64,000 nucleotides of DNA from Bilophila wadsworthia ATCC 49260 (GCF_000701705.1 NZ_JNJP01000012.1:1-64000); one strand, 5' to 3'; positions 14,804 to 22,862 are shown, counted from the stretch's first letter. Translations and numbers: made by a program. The notes: generated from the letters alone by a model not told the origin.

Positions 14804-15240
14804 TGGAATTTTATCCATGCGGAAACCCGGACGCATGGTTCGGCGCAACGCGCATTGTCGCTGCGCCTCTCATGCGGGGCGGTGAATTGTCAGAAAGTCA
14901 ACTGACCGCCCGGATGTAGAAATTCGTATTTCATCACGTTTCACGGCCCGATCTTTGTGTCGTAACCGTGGGCCCTGTTGGTCGGCTCGGCCCCCGTCGC
15001 TTCGGTGCGCTTTGCGCTTCGGCCTTCTTTTCAGCCGTTTTTCCGTCCCGCCGTCCCTTTGCGGCCTGTCTTCACATCACCAGTCTCACGGGCCTCTTTC
15101 GAGCTTTCCGGGCGGCCTCTTGCTCCGCCCACCGTATCCGCTACGGCCTTCATGCCGCCCAAACCGGCTTCCTTCTCACGGGGCATTCTGGCTACTTTCC
15201 GGCTAGGTGCCTGGCGTGTTCGCCTTCCCCGTTCGTTGTG
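14804..15240 (-). other. leader region of the leftward early operon with clustered hairpins
   Basis: About 440 bp between the PL-like promoter and the strong hairpin, without a clear gene. Three stems lie in a row: CCATGCG/CGCATGG at 14815-14838, GGCGCA/TGCGCC at 14842-14867, and a bulged GGGCG-GTCAG/CTGAC-CGCCC at ~14877-14911. The region could be an attenuator or a structured RNA. Its only frame of interest is the 51-aa ORF at 15031-15186. Confidence 0.45.
15031..15186 (-). CDS. possible small basic protein in the PL leader (51 aa)
   Basis: MPREKEAGLGGMKAVADTVG and 31 more residues, rich in K, R and G. It lies where lambdoid phages place an antiterminator. The ribosome-binding site is weak (GGAAAG, nine bases upstream) and no arginine-rich motif stands out, so it may not be a gene. 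Confidence 0.3.
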   Translation of the reverse strand: MPREKEAGLGGMKAVADTVGGARGRPESSKEARETGDVKTGRKGTAGRKNG

Positions 15241-15245
15241 AAGAC

Positions 15246-15298
15246 AATATATACGTATGCGAATTTTACGTCAATAAAAATTTCATATATGTATATAT
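15246..15298 (-). promoter_or_regulatory. PL-like leftward early promoter with operator-like palindromes
   Basis: Minus strand -35 TTGACG (15269-15274) and -10 TATATT (15246-15251) with 17-bp spacing. TACGTAT overlaps the -10, and ATATAT-GT-ATATAT (15285-15298) lies just upstream. The same type of palindrome, GTATAT-GT-ATATAC, lies at 17275-17288 in the cI/cro gap, so both probably bind the cI-like repressor. Confidence 0.65.
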
Positions 15299-15362
15299 TG
15301 AATCAAAAAATACCGCCGACACCACGAAGGCTCGGCGGTCACGCCCCATAGGGCACAAAAAA

Positions 15363-15383
15363 GCCCCTCACGAGGAGGGGCAA
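15363..15383 (-). terminator. terminator of the repressor/cargo unit
   Basis: Minus strand GCCCCTCCTCGTGAGGGGC followed by TTTTTTG, just after the stop of the 66-aa gene. It insulates the cI-side unit from the PL-like promoter. Confidence 0.85.
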
Positions 15384-15395
15384 AGGGAGGCTCCG

Positions 15396-15596
15396 TTAAG
15401 GTACTAATGGATTAATATTCATATTAGATAGTTCGGTGATATTTTTATTTGTAAAATCAACTTGTTGAATAGGGTTTGTCTTGATGCCCATATTTTTTAA
15501 AATTAACATCATTTCATGATGATGTTTCAATGCTGGATTGTTTTCTATATTTTTAAGTAATAATGACATTTTATAATGCTTTTTGTCGATTTTCAT
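15396..15596 (-). CDS. small protein downstream of the SDH_sah-like protease (66 aa)
   Basis: MKIDKKHYKMSLLLKNIENN and following, rich in N, K and I with a histidine run (ALKHHHEMM). The start overlaps the stop of the protease-like gene. It shares that gene's low GC, so the two probably travelled together. No family recognised. Confidence 0.6.
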   Translation of the reverse strand: MKIDKKHYKMSLLLKNIENNPALKHHHEMMLILKNMGIKTNPIQQVDFTNKNITELSNMNINPLVP

Positions 15597-16477
15597 TAGA
15601 GTAAACTCCCATTAGTCATTTCTCTAGTATGTAAAAATAATTGATAGTTATATTTTGATGAAAAGTCAATCGCAAGTCTATTATATTCTTTTACTAATCT
15701 ATATAATTTAAGGTCGTCTGAATAATCTTCAATCTTTAGCTTTAGATCGTCTTGAAGAGTTTTTATTCCTATATGTCTTCCATGTATATGCCAATGAGCA
15801 TTATCACCTAATATTCTAGCTATTTCTTCAGCTCTATGCTCTTTTTCTTTAAGTGTGACTTCGGTATCTGTTTTACTATGAATTGTCCAGTCTTTAAATT
15901 TATAATTTACGAGCCATTTTTTTAATAGCGTTACGGTTATATTTCGTGCTTGTTGATAAAAATTTAAATCAGCAAGATTTAAATTTAAAGCCATTTGTAA
16001 CTCTACTGGACTTATGGGGTTATTAGAATCTTTATTTAATGATTTTTTACATATTGCATCAAATTGATCTAAATACCCTTGTGCAGGAACCCATTGTCCA
16101 TTAGACAATACTTGAGGATCTATAGGGCCTAATGATGAGGCAAAATTCATATATATTTTGTCGCCAGACATGCAAAGAATAGTACCCGCTGAGTATGCAT
16201 ATTCATGTACAATGAAATATACTTCATCATAGAACCTACGCATCACCTCAACCATTATCTCAGCCATTTCTACACTGCCGCCATTTGTTGTTAAATTGAC
16301 AGCAAGAGATTTATGTTTTTTCTTTCTAGCTAATTTTTCAAATTCAGTGGTAAAGAATGTTCTGTGGTTAGGGTGAATACCACCATAAAACAAAAAAACA
16401 TCAGACTGGAGATGTTCTTCTAGTTTAATACAATAATTATTCAAAGCTTCATATGCAACTTTATCAACTGGACCCAT
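15596..16477 (-). CDS. SDH_sah/ClpP-fold serine protease-like cargo protein
   Basis: 293 residues in the ClpP/crotonase fold. The oxyanion-type loop LTTNGGSVEMAEI is followed by HEYAYSAGTILCMSGDKIYM, where the serine of YSAG is the expected nucleophile, and by SSLGPIDPQV. This is the SDH_sah (serine dehydrogenase proteinase) pattern. The C-terminal half is helical and charged. It is AT-rich against its GC-rich surroundings and sits beside cI, where prophages keep genes expressed in the lysogen. A defence role is inferred from that position, not from a known homologue. Confidence 0.75.
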   Translation of the reverse strand: MGPVDKVAYEALNNYCIKLEEHLQSDVFLFYGGIHPNHRTFFTTEFEKLARKKKHKSLAVNLTTNGGSVEMAEIMVEVMRRFYDEVYFIVHEYAYSAGTILCMSGDKIYMNFASSLGPIDPQVLSNGQWVPAQGYLDQFDAICKKSLNKDSNNPISPVELQMALNLNLADLNFYQQARNITVTLLKKWLVNYKFKDWTIHSKTDTEVTLKEKEHRAEEIARILGDNAHWHIHGRHIGIKTLQDDLKLKIEDYSDDLKLYRLVKEYNRLAIDFSSKYNYQLFLHTREMTNGSLL

Positions 16478-16549
16478 TGCATCTCCCTCCTCCCCGCTCC
16501 GGCGGGGATTTTCATTTACAGCTCACGTCACGCCACGCCCACACGGTAA

Positions 16550-17203
16550 CTAAACAAGCTGCCAAGTCCAAACGACTTTCCCAATAATGATGTTGTCGTA
16601 TCCCTCATTAGAAACTTTCTGTGGTTTCCATCTGGGATTGTCTGAATGGAGGATAATATTACCATCCTCATCTTGCATAACTCTTTTAACAACCAAACCA
16701 AATGGGGGACGCTGTACAAGGTAAATGCCGCCGTCCTCTAGTTCGTCGTCAAGAGGGATAACACCTACATAAGCCCCTTTTAAGATTGTAGGTTCCATAC
16801 TGTCGCCAGTAACTTTAACGGCACGAACATCGGGAAGATTATACTGAGGGAGAACAGGGATCATATTTTCTGGAGCGGTAGAAAAAAATTCAGCTGGTAG
16901 TCCGGCACCTGCTTCTTCAAAGACAGGTATCTCATGTAAGTTGTCCCCTGTTACGTTTTCAGTAGGAGAGTGACAGGCCATACGACGCATTACAGGATAC
17001 CTTTCTTCATCCGGGAAAATCACCAATGCCCCCATAGCTGACAATATTTTTGATACCTTATCGAGCCCAAGTTGCTGGGCTTTGACCCCTAAAGCACGCG
17101 ACAAGTTCGCCTGACTGACGCCACATTTTTGAGCAAATGCAGCTATCTGGCGTTGATCTGAAATGTCCCTCAACCGAGCCATGAGTTTTTCTTCTAGTTC
17201 CAT
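16550..17203 (-). CDS. cI-like repressor with peptidase S24 domain
   Basis: 217 residues from ATG 17203, chosen for GCAGGAAC upstream; in-frame extensions lack a site. The N-terminal helix-turn-helix (AAFAQKCGVSQANLSRAL) binds the operators. The C-terminal LexA-type autopeptidase has VTGDSMEPTI (serine) and GLVVKRVM (lysine). The Ala-Gly bond in VFEEAGAGLP is a plausible self-cleavage site, so the prophage should be SOS-inducible. It diverges from cro. Confidence 0.88.
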   Translation of the reverse strand: MELEEKLMARLRDISDQRQIAAFAQKCGVSQANLSRALGVKAQQLGLDKVSKILSAMGALVIFPDEERYPVMRRMACHSPTENVTGDNLHEIPVFEEAGAGLPAEFFSTAPENMIPVLPQYNLPDVRAVKVTGDSMEPTILKGAYVGVIPLDDELEDGGIYLVQRPPFGLVVKRVMQDEDGNIILHSDNPRWKPQKVSNEGYDNIIIGKVVWTWQLV

Positions 17204-17260
17204 ACGTTCCTGCATACGATACTGAGGACAAAAAGTCATCTTTCGTAAATGTAATTTTAC

Positions 17261-17296
17261 TTGCATATAGATACGTATATGTATATACTTACGCCA
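17261..17296 (+). promoter_or_regulatory. PR-like promoter and operator; leaderless cro transcript predicted
   Basis: -35 TTGCAT (17261-17266) and -10 TATACT (17284-17289) are 17 bp apart. The expected start, about seven bases after the -10, is the A of the cro ATG at 17296, so the mRNA should be leaderless; no ribosome-binding site is present. GTATAT-GT-ATATAC (17275-17288) overlaps the promoter and matches the operator at PL. Confidence 0.65.
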
Positions 17297-17535
17297 TGAA
17301 CACCGAACTTTTCAGAACTCACTTGCGCGAAAGAATGCAGATTACCCGGGCAACCCAGATAGAAGTCGAAGAAAAGACTGGAGTTTCTCAGGCGTCGATT
17401 TCGCGTTTTTTGTCAGGGGCAAGGATTAATTCTGACAACTTGTTCAAGTTATGGGAGTTCATTTACGAGGGGCAATTTCCAGCCGCTCCCAGCACTCCCA
17501 CCGAACCCGAAGAGGTGAGTCATGGACTGGCCTGA
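17296..17535 (+). CDS. Cro-like regulator
   Basis: 79 residues with an N-terminal helix-turn-helix (TQIEVEEKTGVSQASISRFL) and a short C-terminal tail without a peptidase domain. It faces the cI-like gene and is the first gene of the rightward operon, so it is the expected lytic-side partner. Confidence 0.8.
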   Translation: MNTELFRTHLRERMQITRATQIEVEEKTGVSQASISRFLSGARINSDNLFKLWEFIYEGQFPAAPSTPTEPEEVSHGLA

Positions 17536-17599
17536 TATCGCCGCGAAGGTGGCCTTCTTCGCCCTCATGGGGTTTATTTTCTGGCTTGATCGTGACTAA
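17522..17599 (+). CDS. very small membrane peptide (25 aa)
   Basis: MDWPDIAAKVAFFALMGFIF plus WLDRD. It overlaps the end of cro by 14 bases, has GAGGTGA at good spacing and is one hydrophobic helix. Function unknown. Confidence 0.5.
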   Translation: MDWPDIAAKVAFFALMGFIFWLDRD

Positions 17600-17738
17600 C
17601 CCCGCCGCGCACCGCCGGGCCACAGCCTCGGGCGTCGGGTACTCCGCGACGCGGTACGCCCTCCAGCGTATCCGGGGATCCCTATGGATCAGGATGCGGA
17701 CACGCCAGACGGCACGGTGGCGAGTGATGAGCAGGTGA
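17592..17738 (+). CDS. possible small basic ORF (48 aa)
   Basis: GTG at 17592 overlaps the stop of the 25-aa frame. The product is very arginine-rich. It overlaps the better-supported 37-aa frame by 55 bases, so at most one is likely to be important. Confidence 0.25.
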   Translation: MTNPAAHRRATASGVGYSATRYALQRIRGSLWIRMRTRQTARWRVMSR

Positions 17739-17797
17739 ACGAAAGATTCCATGCCCCCATTAGAGCATGGGTATACACCAAGGAAAATGATCGATGA
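17684..17797 (+). CDS. small acidic protein (37 aa)
   Basis: MDQDADTPDGTVASDEQVNE and 17 more residues. GGGGAT precedes the ATG and the stop overlaps the CII-like start as ATGA, which supports translation. No family recognised. Confidence 0.45.
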   Translation: MDQDADTPDGTVASDEQVNERFHAPIRAWVYTKENDR

Positions 17798-18237
17798 ATA
17801 CCCAAGATTATAACACGTTGACGGAAGTTATCGAGGCCATGATCGATGAAGGCAAAAAGCCGATCAAGGCCATCGCCGCCGAGATCGGCAAGCCGTATCC
17901 GACTCTCAAGCGTGAGCTGAACCCGGCTGACGACGGCGCGAAGCTCGGAGCGGACGCACTACTCGGCATTATGGCCTCCTGTGGCTCAATCGCGCCCTTG
18001 GAATGGCTGGCGGACAGGCCCGGTTATGTCGTGAAGCCCAAGGAATGGGCAGAGCCAGACAAGCCGACTTGGGAAGGAGAATCCGTGGACGATACCATAT
18101 GCTGCGGGAAGATGGTCATGCTCATGCAGGAAAAAGCGCATCCGTCCATCGTCTCCAAGGCTGCGGAAGAATGGAAGGACGAGATAGACCAGACGAACAC
18201 TCGGTATAGGCGAGATTACAACCAAGCGAGGCAGTAA
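17794..18237 (+). CDS. CII-like phage regulator (Phage_CP76 type)
   Basis: 147 residues. The N-terminal half (EAMIDEGKKPIKAIAAEIGK, PYPTLKRELNP, GAKLGADALLGIMASCG, PLEWLADRPGY) follows the phage regulatory protein CII/CP76 family closely. Such proteins act on early/lysogeny promoters in P2-like and other phages. Position after cro agrees. Confidence 0.78.
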   Translation: MNTQDYNTLTEVIEAMIDEGKKPIKAIAAEIGKPYPTLKRELNPADDGAKLGADALLGIMASCGSIAPLEWLADRPGYVVKPKEWAEPDKPTWEGESVDDTICCGKMVMLMQEKAHPSIVSKAAEEWKDEIDQTNTRYRRDYNQARQ

Positions 18238-18238
18238 A

Positions 18239-18637
18239 ATGCCGATCCTGATTTGCCAACAGTGCGGTCGGATGTTTGAAGTGAAACGGTACTTTGCCGA
18301 AACCGCAAAGTACTGCTCAAAAGAGTGCAAGGATAAGGCCGCACAGACGCGAGGGCCTCAAAAGTGCAAGTGCTGCGGAAAAGAATTTCCAGCGAAAGGG
18401 AATGCAGCTTTTTGCGACAAAGTTTGTGGGTATGCTTTCAGAGCCGGGGTGAGCCGCGAAGAATGGCTTGAAGCTCATCCACAGAGCAATCAGTCAACAC
18501 TTTTCAAGCGTAAGTGCCATGACTGCGGGAAGCCCACAAACAACTACAGGTGTTCAGCTTGTTGGGAAAAGCTCCGCAGCGAATCTGAAACGGGTGGTAT
18601 CCCGGAATACCAGGTTATGGGGCAGGCATGGGTATAA
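18239..18637 (+). CDS. multi-zinc-knuckle phage protein (132 aa)
   Basis: Four CxxC-type motifs are visible: ICQQCGRMF, YCSKECKDKA, CKCCGKEFPAKGNAAFCDKVC and KCHDCGKPTNNYRCSACWEK. Probably two or three zinc sites. The start follows the CII-like stop directly (TAAAATG). Function unknown; nucleic-acid binding is plausible. Confidence 0.75.
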   Translation: MPILICQQCGRMFEVKRYFAETAKYCSKECKDKAAQTRGPQKCKCCGKEFPAKGNAAFCDKVCGYAFRAGVSREEWLEAHPQSNQSTLFKRKCHDCGKPTNNYRCSACWEKLRSESETGGIPEYQVMGQAWV

Positions 18638-18837
18638 TAGGCCCGTGCCGTTTGGGTCGGCTTCACCGTGATAGGCGGCGCGTCCTGTGTTTTGCGGACT
18701 GGTCGAAAGAGTACGGAGTCCCGGCGTGGACGTCTCGAAACGGGTTCGTCAAAGACGTGAACTTCTGCCGCCTGTACTGCGAGAAGAGGCCGGATATGGT
18801 AGTTCAACGTTTAACCAAGGAGTTTTTCTATGAATGA
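18628..18837 (+). CDS. hypothetical phage protein (69 aa)
   Basis: MGIIGPCRLGRLHRDRRRVL and following. It overlaps both neighbours by about ten bases. Basic N-terminus, aromatic-rich C-terminus, no family recognised. Confidence 0.55.
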   Translation: MGIIGPCRLGRLHRDRRRVLCFADWSKEYGVPAWTSRNGFVKDVNFCRLYCEKRPDMVVQRLTKEFFYE

Positions 18838-19078
18838 AGGTTTCATTGAAGCATTGCGTCAGGCGCTTCCCCCTACCTTTTCCCGACAGGTTGCGGCGGA
18901 AGCCCTCAAGGGCATCTACTCTGCCGGGCGGTTGTGTACTCTCGACTCCATGGGGAAGGGGCCGGGCGGGGTGCGGCTTGGGCGTTGTGTGGCTTATGAG
19001 CGCGAATCCTTCCTGTCATGGCTGGAGGGACGGATCAACACGCCTTCCGGCAATAAGCGGCTGGGAGGGTGCGCCTGA
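18830..19078 (+). CDS. small DNA-binding-like phage protein (82 aa)
   Basis: MNEGFIEALRQALPPTFSRQ followed by VAAEALKGIYSAGRLCTLDS. AAGGAG lies seven bases before the ATG. The ALKGIYSAGRL...RESFLSWLEG pattern resembles small helix-turn-helix regulators of the AlpA/excisionase kind. The call is by pattern only. Confidence 0.6.
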   Translation: MNEGFIEALRQALPPTFSRQVAAEALKGIYSAGRLCTLDSMGKGPGGVRLGRCVAYERESFLSWLEGRINTPSGNKRLGGCA

Positions 19079-19200
19079 TGCTCAGAAACACGAAAAGCCG
19101 GGGGGTGGAATCCCCGGCTCTCCAGAAAAAGGTATTTGTCTTAGCAGGACAGGAAAACGATAACATCCCCGCCTCTGCCCTGCAAGGTTTTTCGTCCTGA
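19078..19200 (+). CDS. small basic protein (40 aa)
   Basis: MLRNTKSRGVESPALQKKVF and 20 more residues. It starts in a TGATG overlap with the preceding stop. A hairpin (AGCCGGGG/CCCCGGCT) lies in its 5' part, so this stretch might instead be an untranslated terminator-like spacer. Confidence 0.4.
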   Translation: MLRNTKSRGVESPALQKKVFVLAGQENDNIPASALQGFSS

Positions 19201-19284
19201 TGATGGGCGCTAGCCTTGAGGCAAAAGAAAAGGCCCGATGCGGGAACACCGGGCCAAACATAAAACCAACTCAATGGATGAATT
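19201..19284 (+). other. short spacer with hairpin
   Basis: AGGCCCG and CGGGCCA at ~19231-19257 can form a 7-bp stem. No T-run follows. It may be a weak attenuator before the replication genes. Confidence 0.35.
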
Positions 19285-19479
19285 ATGATGGAATCTTCGC
19301 AGAAAGTCAATGATGAGATTATGGACTCTTTGAGAGAGATAGACAGATTGTGCCGTGTAAGAACGTACCTCATTGAGAGAAATGCCAGCATCTCCAATAT
19401 CGATGACATCAACTCTAGAATTAAGATAGAGCATAACAAAATTGTCGAGTTGGAGGGGGCAAGCCATGAGAGCGCGTGA
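19285..19479 (+). CDS. small coiled-coil protein (64 aa)
   Basis: MMESSQKVNDEIMDSLREID, then heptad-like leucine/isoleucine spacing to the end, so mostly one coiled coil. No clear ribosome-binding site. It overlaps the replication initiator start by 14 bases. Confidence 0.55.
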   Translation: MMESSQKVNDEIMDSLREIDRLCRVRTYLIERNASISNIDDINSRIKIEHNKIVELEGASHESA

Positions 19480-20353
19480 TATAAAGCCCGGTTTCTTCAA
19501 GAATGATCAGCTTGCCGATTGTTCTACGGCTGCACGTCTTCTTTTCCCCGGCCTCTGGATGATGGCGGATAGGGAAGGCCGTCTAGAAAATCGCCCCAAG
19601 AAAATCAAAGGCGAAATTTTTCCTTTTGACAATGTAGACGTCGCCTCTCTTCTGGGAGAACTGGAATCTTCGGGACTGATTCGTTTTTACGAGGTGAATG
19701 GGCAGAACCTTATCTGGATTCCTCAGTTCAAGAGACACCAAAGTCCCCACAAAAACGAGAAATGTAGCGAACTTCCCGCACATCCTGACGACTTTGCAGC
19801 GCATGAATCATCACCAAAACACGACAATTACGGTGTTGCTCCCGAAAAGGATCGAAGTGCTCCCGTAATTTCTGGTCAAATCCCCCTGACTCCCTCTTCT
19901 CTGACTCCCTCTTCTCTCTCTCCGAGAGAAGATACTACCCCTGACGGGGTAGTTGTCGACGCCGAAGCCGCCGACGCCTCCCAGCCCGGCGAAAAGCGGC
20001 AGGACCATGCCTCGCCAGCCTGCCCCTATGACGCCATTGTCGGCCTGTATCACGAGGCTTTCCCGGAGCATCCCCGAGTTGCAATCGTGAACGCAAAGCG
20101 CAAGGGGGCAATGAAGGCCAGATGGACAGAGACCGGAGAGAGGCTGCGAATGCTGAACAGGGACACCTCCGCCGCCGAAAGGCTGGATTACTTTCGGCGG
20201 CTGTTTGCAAGGGCTTCCCGGTCTGATTTTCTCACTGGCAAAAAGGCTTTTCGAGATGGGACAGTGTACCGGGTGGATTTCGACAAGCTCATGTCCCCAA
20301 GCGGATTTATGGGCGTGATTGAAGGCAAGTACGACAATCGGGAGGTGGCTTGA
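19466..20353 (+). CDS. phage replication initiator / replisome organiser
   Basis: 295 residues from ATG 19466 (MRARDIKPGFFKNDQLADCS), with GGAGGGG upstream. The N-terminal winged helix with PGFFKN...ARLLFPGLWMMADREGR and FPFDNVDVASLLGELESSG is typical of phage replisome organisers. A disordered linker rich in S, T and P follows and then a basic C-terminal domain. It directly precedes dnaB, so it probably loads that helicase at the phage origin. Confidence 0.8.
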   Translation: MRARDIKPGFFKNDQLADCSTAARLLFPGLWMMADREGRLENRPKKIKGEIFPFDNVDVASLLGELESSGLIRFYEVNGQNLIWIPQFKRHQSPHKNEKCSELPAHPDDFAAHESSPKHDNYGVAPEKDRSAPVISGQIPLTPSSLTPSSLSPREDTTPDGVVVDAEAADASQPGEKRQDHASPACPYDAIVGLYHEAFPEHPRVAIVNAKRKGAMKARWTETGERLRMLNRDTSAAERLDYFRRLFARASRSDFLTGKKAFRDGTVYRVDFDKLMSPSGFMGVIEGKYDNREVA

Positions 20354-20354
20354 A

Positions 20355-21764
20355 ATGGCAGTTCAGACGCTTGAACGCGGCATCATGGCCCGCAGGCAGA
20401 ACGCTCCCGCGCCAAAGCCCGTCATGGCCTCGGAAGCCCGTGCACAGCTTGAGTCCAGCGTTATTGCCGCGACTCTCTCGGGCATGAACCGGGATACCCA
20501 TTTGCTTGGGGATGTACTCGATATCTGCCCCGCAGGTTGTTTTGTAACGCCAGAAGCTGCGCCGCTTGCCGTGGCTCTCGATTTGCTCCGTCAGTCCGGT
20601 CAACGTCCCAATCTCACCGCGTTGGCAACGCAGATGCAATCGCGTTGGGCGAAAGATCCTGAACTTTGGCCCGCCCCGGATATGGCGCGCATGGCTGAAC
20701 TTTCTACGTCCGCGTGGGGGCTGAAAGGCCATGCCGAGAGTTTGGCCCGAAAGCTTGCCGATGAACATCGCCGGGCGGAACTCCATGCCGGATTGCTCGA
20801 AATTGCTGCGGAAGCATCGGTTTACGGCGTGGACTCCGAATACATCGCTGACCGTGCCCGAAAGCTTGTTGAAGCTTCGGGAGGGATTCAGGAAGCCGTA
20901 ACTATGTCGAACCTCATGGGCCGCATTCGGGCAAAGCTCGATAATCCGCAATCGCTGCGCAAGGTTCAGACTCCGTGGAAAAGCTTGAACAGCGTTTTGC
21001 GTGGGGGATTCATGCCGGGGGAATTGATCGTCCTTGCCGCTCGTCCCGGACTTGGAAAGACGGCTTTAGCCGCAAATGTGGCGTTGGGTGCCGCATGGCG
21101 CGGAATGGGTGTGCTCTTTGTCTCATGCGAGATGAGCGACGAAAGCCTTGGGCATCGTCTCATCTCCCGCGTAGGGCGTATCGACGGACGGTTTTTCCGT
21201 GAAGGGATGGGCGTCACGCCGCAGATCCGTGGAGCCATTGACGCCGCCATAGGGCAGCTTGAAGCCCTTCCCTTGTCCATCGTGGAAAAGTCAACTGTGC
21301 CCATGTGCCCCCGCGAAGTCCGCAGGCTGGCGCGGGGCATCAAGGATTTAGGGCTCATCGTAGTGGACTATCTCCAGCTTTTGCATCCTGACGAGAAAAG
21401 CACCAGCAGAGAACGAGAAGTTGCGGAGATGTCACGCTCCTTTAAGCAAATGGCCCTTGATCTGCAAGTTCCTGTACTCCTGCTTTCTCAGCTTAACCGC
21501 TCAAGCGAAGAAGGCAAGCGGGAACCCCGTGTTTCCGATCTCCGAGAATCTGGAGCGATTGAGCAGGACGCGGACATCATCCTTTTGCTGCACACCCGCG
21601 ATCTGGACAGGGCTAATGCCAGACCAGACGTGAAATGCATAGTCGGGAAATCCCGCAGTACGGGAACAGGCGCATCGTTCTTGCGTTTCGAAAAAGCTTT
21701 TTCTGAGTTTACCGAGGGTGAAGCATGGGCCGGACGTCCTGCGGTACAGGAAAACGATTTGTGA
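20355..21764 (+). CDS. dnaB: DnaB-type replicative helicase
   Basis: 469 residues from ATG 20355 with GGAGGTGG upstream. The N-terminal DnaB domain is followed by a RecA-type motor: Walker A LAARPGLGKTALAANVALG, Walker B LGLIVVDYLQLL, then LLLSQLNRSSE...RVSDLRESGAIEQDAD and the R-finger region GKSRSTGTG. It unwinds the phage replication fork. Confidence 0.92.
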   Translation: MAVQTLERGIMARRQNAPAPKPVMASEARAQLESSVIAATLSGMNRDTHLLGDVLDICPAGCFVTPEAAPLAVALDLLRQSGQRPNLTALATQMQSRWAKDPELWPAPDMARMAELSTSAWGLKGHAESLARKLADEHRRAELHAGLLEIAAEASVYGVDSEYIADRARKLVEASGGIQEAVTMSNLMGRIRAKLDNPQSLRKVQTPWKSLNSVLRGGFMPGELIVLAARPGLGKTALAANVALGAAWRGMGVLFVSCEMSDESLGHRLISRVGRIDGRFFREGMGVTPQIRGAIDAAIGQLEALPLSIVEKSTVPMCPREVRRLARGIKDLGLIVVDYLQLLHPDEKSTSREREVAEMSRSFKQMALDLQVPVLLLSQLNRSSEEGKREPRVSDLRESGAIEQDADIILLLHTRDLDRANARPDVKCIVGKSRSTGTGASFLRFEKAFSEFTEGEAWAGRPAVQENDL

Positions 21765-21835
21765 TGTGCCCACGGTACTGTGAAATCTTCGGCCCCGGAG
21801 CGTGTGCAGGGGTGTTTGACGAAAAGGAGTGTGTG

Positions 21836-22255
21836 ATGAGCACGTACAGGGAAGAATCGTTGCCGGAAACACTGCAAGACATGTCCGACCGTTTCGGAAA
21901 GCCCTTTGTCCGGCACATGATTGAACGCTTCGCGGGTATAACTCTTATTATTCCCGCCAAAAGCCGGAAGACGCGGCTAGCTCGGGAATTGTGCACCTTC
22001 TTGGGGCAGGATGCCCTTTCCGACTTTCTGCACACCTATGGCGGTACGAGAATCTATATCCCCACTTTGCGCCGGGCGAAGATCCGCGCACGGGACATGG
22101 ACATCAACGCCGAGCGGGACGAGTTGGCTCGCAAGGGGCTGAGTGAAAGAGCGCTTGTCGCCAGGCTCGCCACGCTGCACGGGCTTTCCGAACGGCAGGT
22201 GTGGCGCATTTTAAAACAGCCGAGAACCTCGGACAACAGGGAGGCGGCGTCATGA
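21836..22255 (+). CDS. Mor-like transcription activator, copy 1
   Basis: 139 residues from ATG 21836 (AAGGAG upstream). The family pattern is clear: GGTRIYIPTLRRAKIRARDM followed by a C-terminal helix-turn-helix (ARLATLHGLSERQVWRILKQ). Mor and C of Mu are dimeric activators of middle and late promoters. It is a candidate activator of the five repeated late-promoter sites. Confidence 0.82.
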   Translation: MSTYREESLPETLQDMSDRFGKPFVRHMIERFAGITLIIPAKSRKTRLARELCTFLGQDALSDFLHTYGGTRIYIPTLRRAKIRARDMDINAERDELARKGLSERALVARLATLHGLSERQVWRILKQPRTSDNREAAS

Positions 22256-22683
22256 CGGTCTTACGCTTCACCTTGTCCTGCACGCCCACGGCACAGGCCC
22301 GAGTCCGCCACGCCGTCCGCTGCGGGCACAGCGTGGCCTACAAGTCCGCCGGGCAGAAGAGCGCGGAAGCCGTGCTTGACGATCTCCTTTCTGCGCGCGC
22401 CCCGAAAAAGCCTCTAGAAGGACCTCTCGTGCTCGAATTTGTCGCGGGGATGCCGATTCCCGCATCGACCCCGAAAAAACAACGAGAGGCTATGTTGCGC
22501 GGCGAAATCGCCCACACGAAGAAACCGGACTTAGACAACATGGCAAAGCAGCTCAAAGACGCCATGTCGCGCACCGGGTTCTGGGGCGACGACAGGCAGG
22601 TGGTGTCCCTGCGTTGCTCGAAATGCTACGCAGCAGTCCCGCATTGGGAGGTAGCCGTGTACACACAGGAGGAAGCGCAATGA
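22252..22683 (+). CDS. rusA: RusA-family Holliday junction resolvase
   Basis: 143 residues from ATG 22252, which overlaps the previous stop. The RusA active-site region is present: KKPDLDNMAKQLKDAMSRTG followed by FWGDDRQV, with conserved aspartates. It cleaves four-way junctions during phage recombination and packaging of branched DNA. Confidence 0.85.
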   Translation: MTVLRFTLSCTPTAQARVRHAVRCGHSVAYKSAGQKSAEAVLDDLLSARAPKKPLEGPLVLEFVAGMPIPASTPKKQREAMLRGEIAHTKKPDLDNMAKQLKDAMSRTGFWGDDRQVVSLRCSKCYAAVPHWEVAVYTQEEAQ

Positions 22684-22862
22684 ATGAACGGAAATTGCTG
22701 CTCGGCTGGAAGGCCATCACAGCCTACACCGGAGTTAGCCGCCTCCTCATGATCCGCTACGCCTACCCCGTCCACGACTGCGACAGGGCAACTCATCACG
22801 GGTACGGCGTCTGTGCCTATACCGACGAGCTTGACGCCCACAAGGAGGCTACCAGTGCATAA
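22680..22862 (+). CDS. small helix-turn-helix protein (60 aa)
   Basis: MNERKLLLGWKAITAYTGVS followed by RLLMIRYAYPVH. The LLGWKAITAYTGVS segment resembles AlpA/MerR-type helix-turn-helix starts. It overlaps rusA by ATGA. Function unknown. Confidence 0.65.
   Translation: MNERKLLLGWKAITAYTGVSRLLMIRYAYPVHDCDRATHHGYGVCAYTDELDAHKEATSA

Noticed and set aside
14955..15351. Three overlapping plus-strand ORFs of 83-127 codons
   Set aside because: They oppose the PL-like transcript, overlap each other and have shadow-like composition without ribosome-binding sites.
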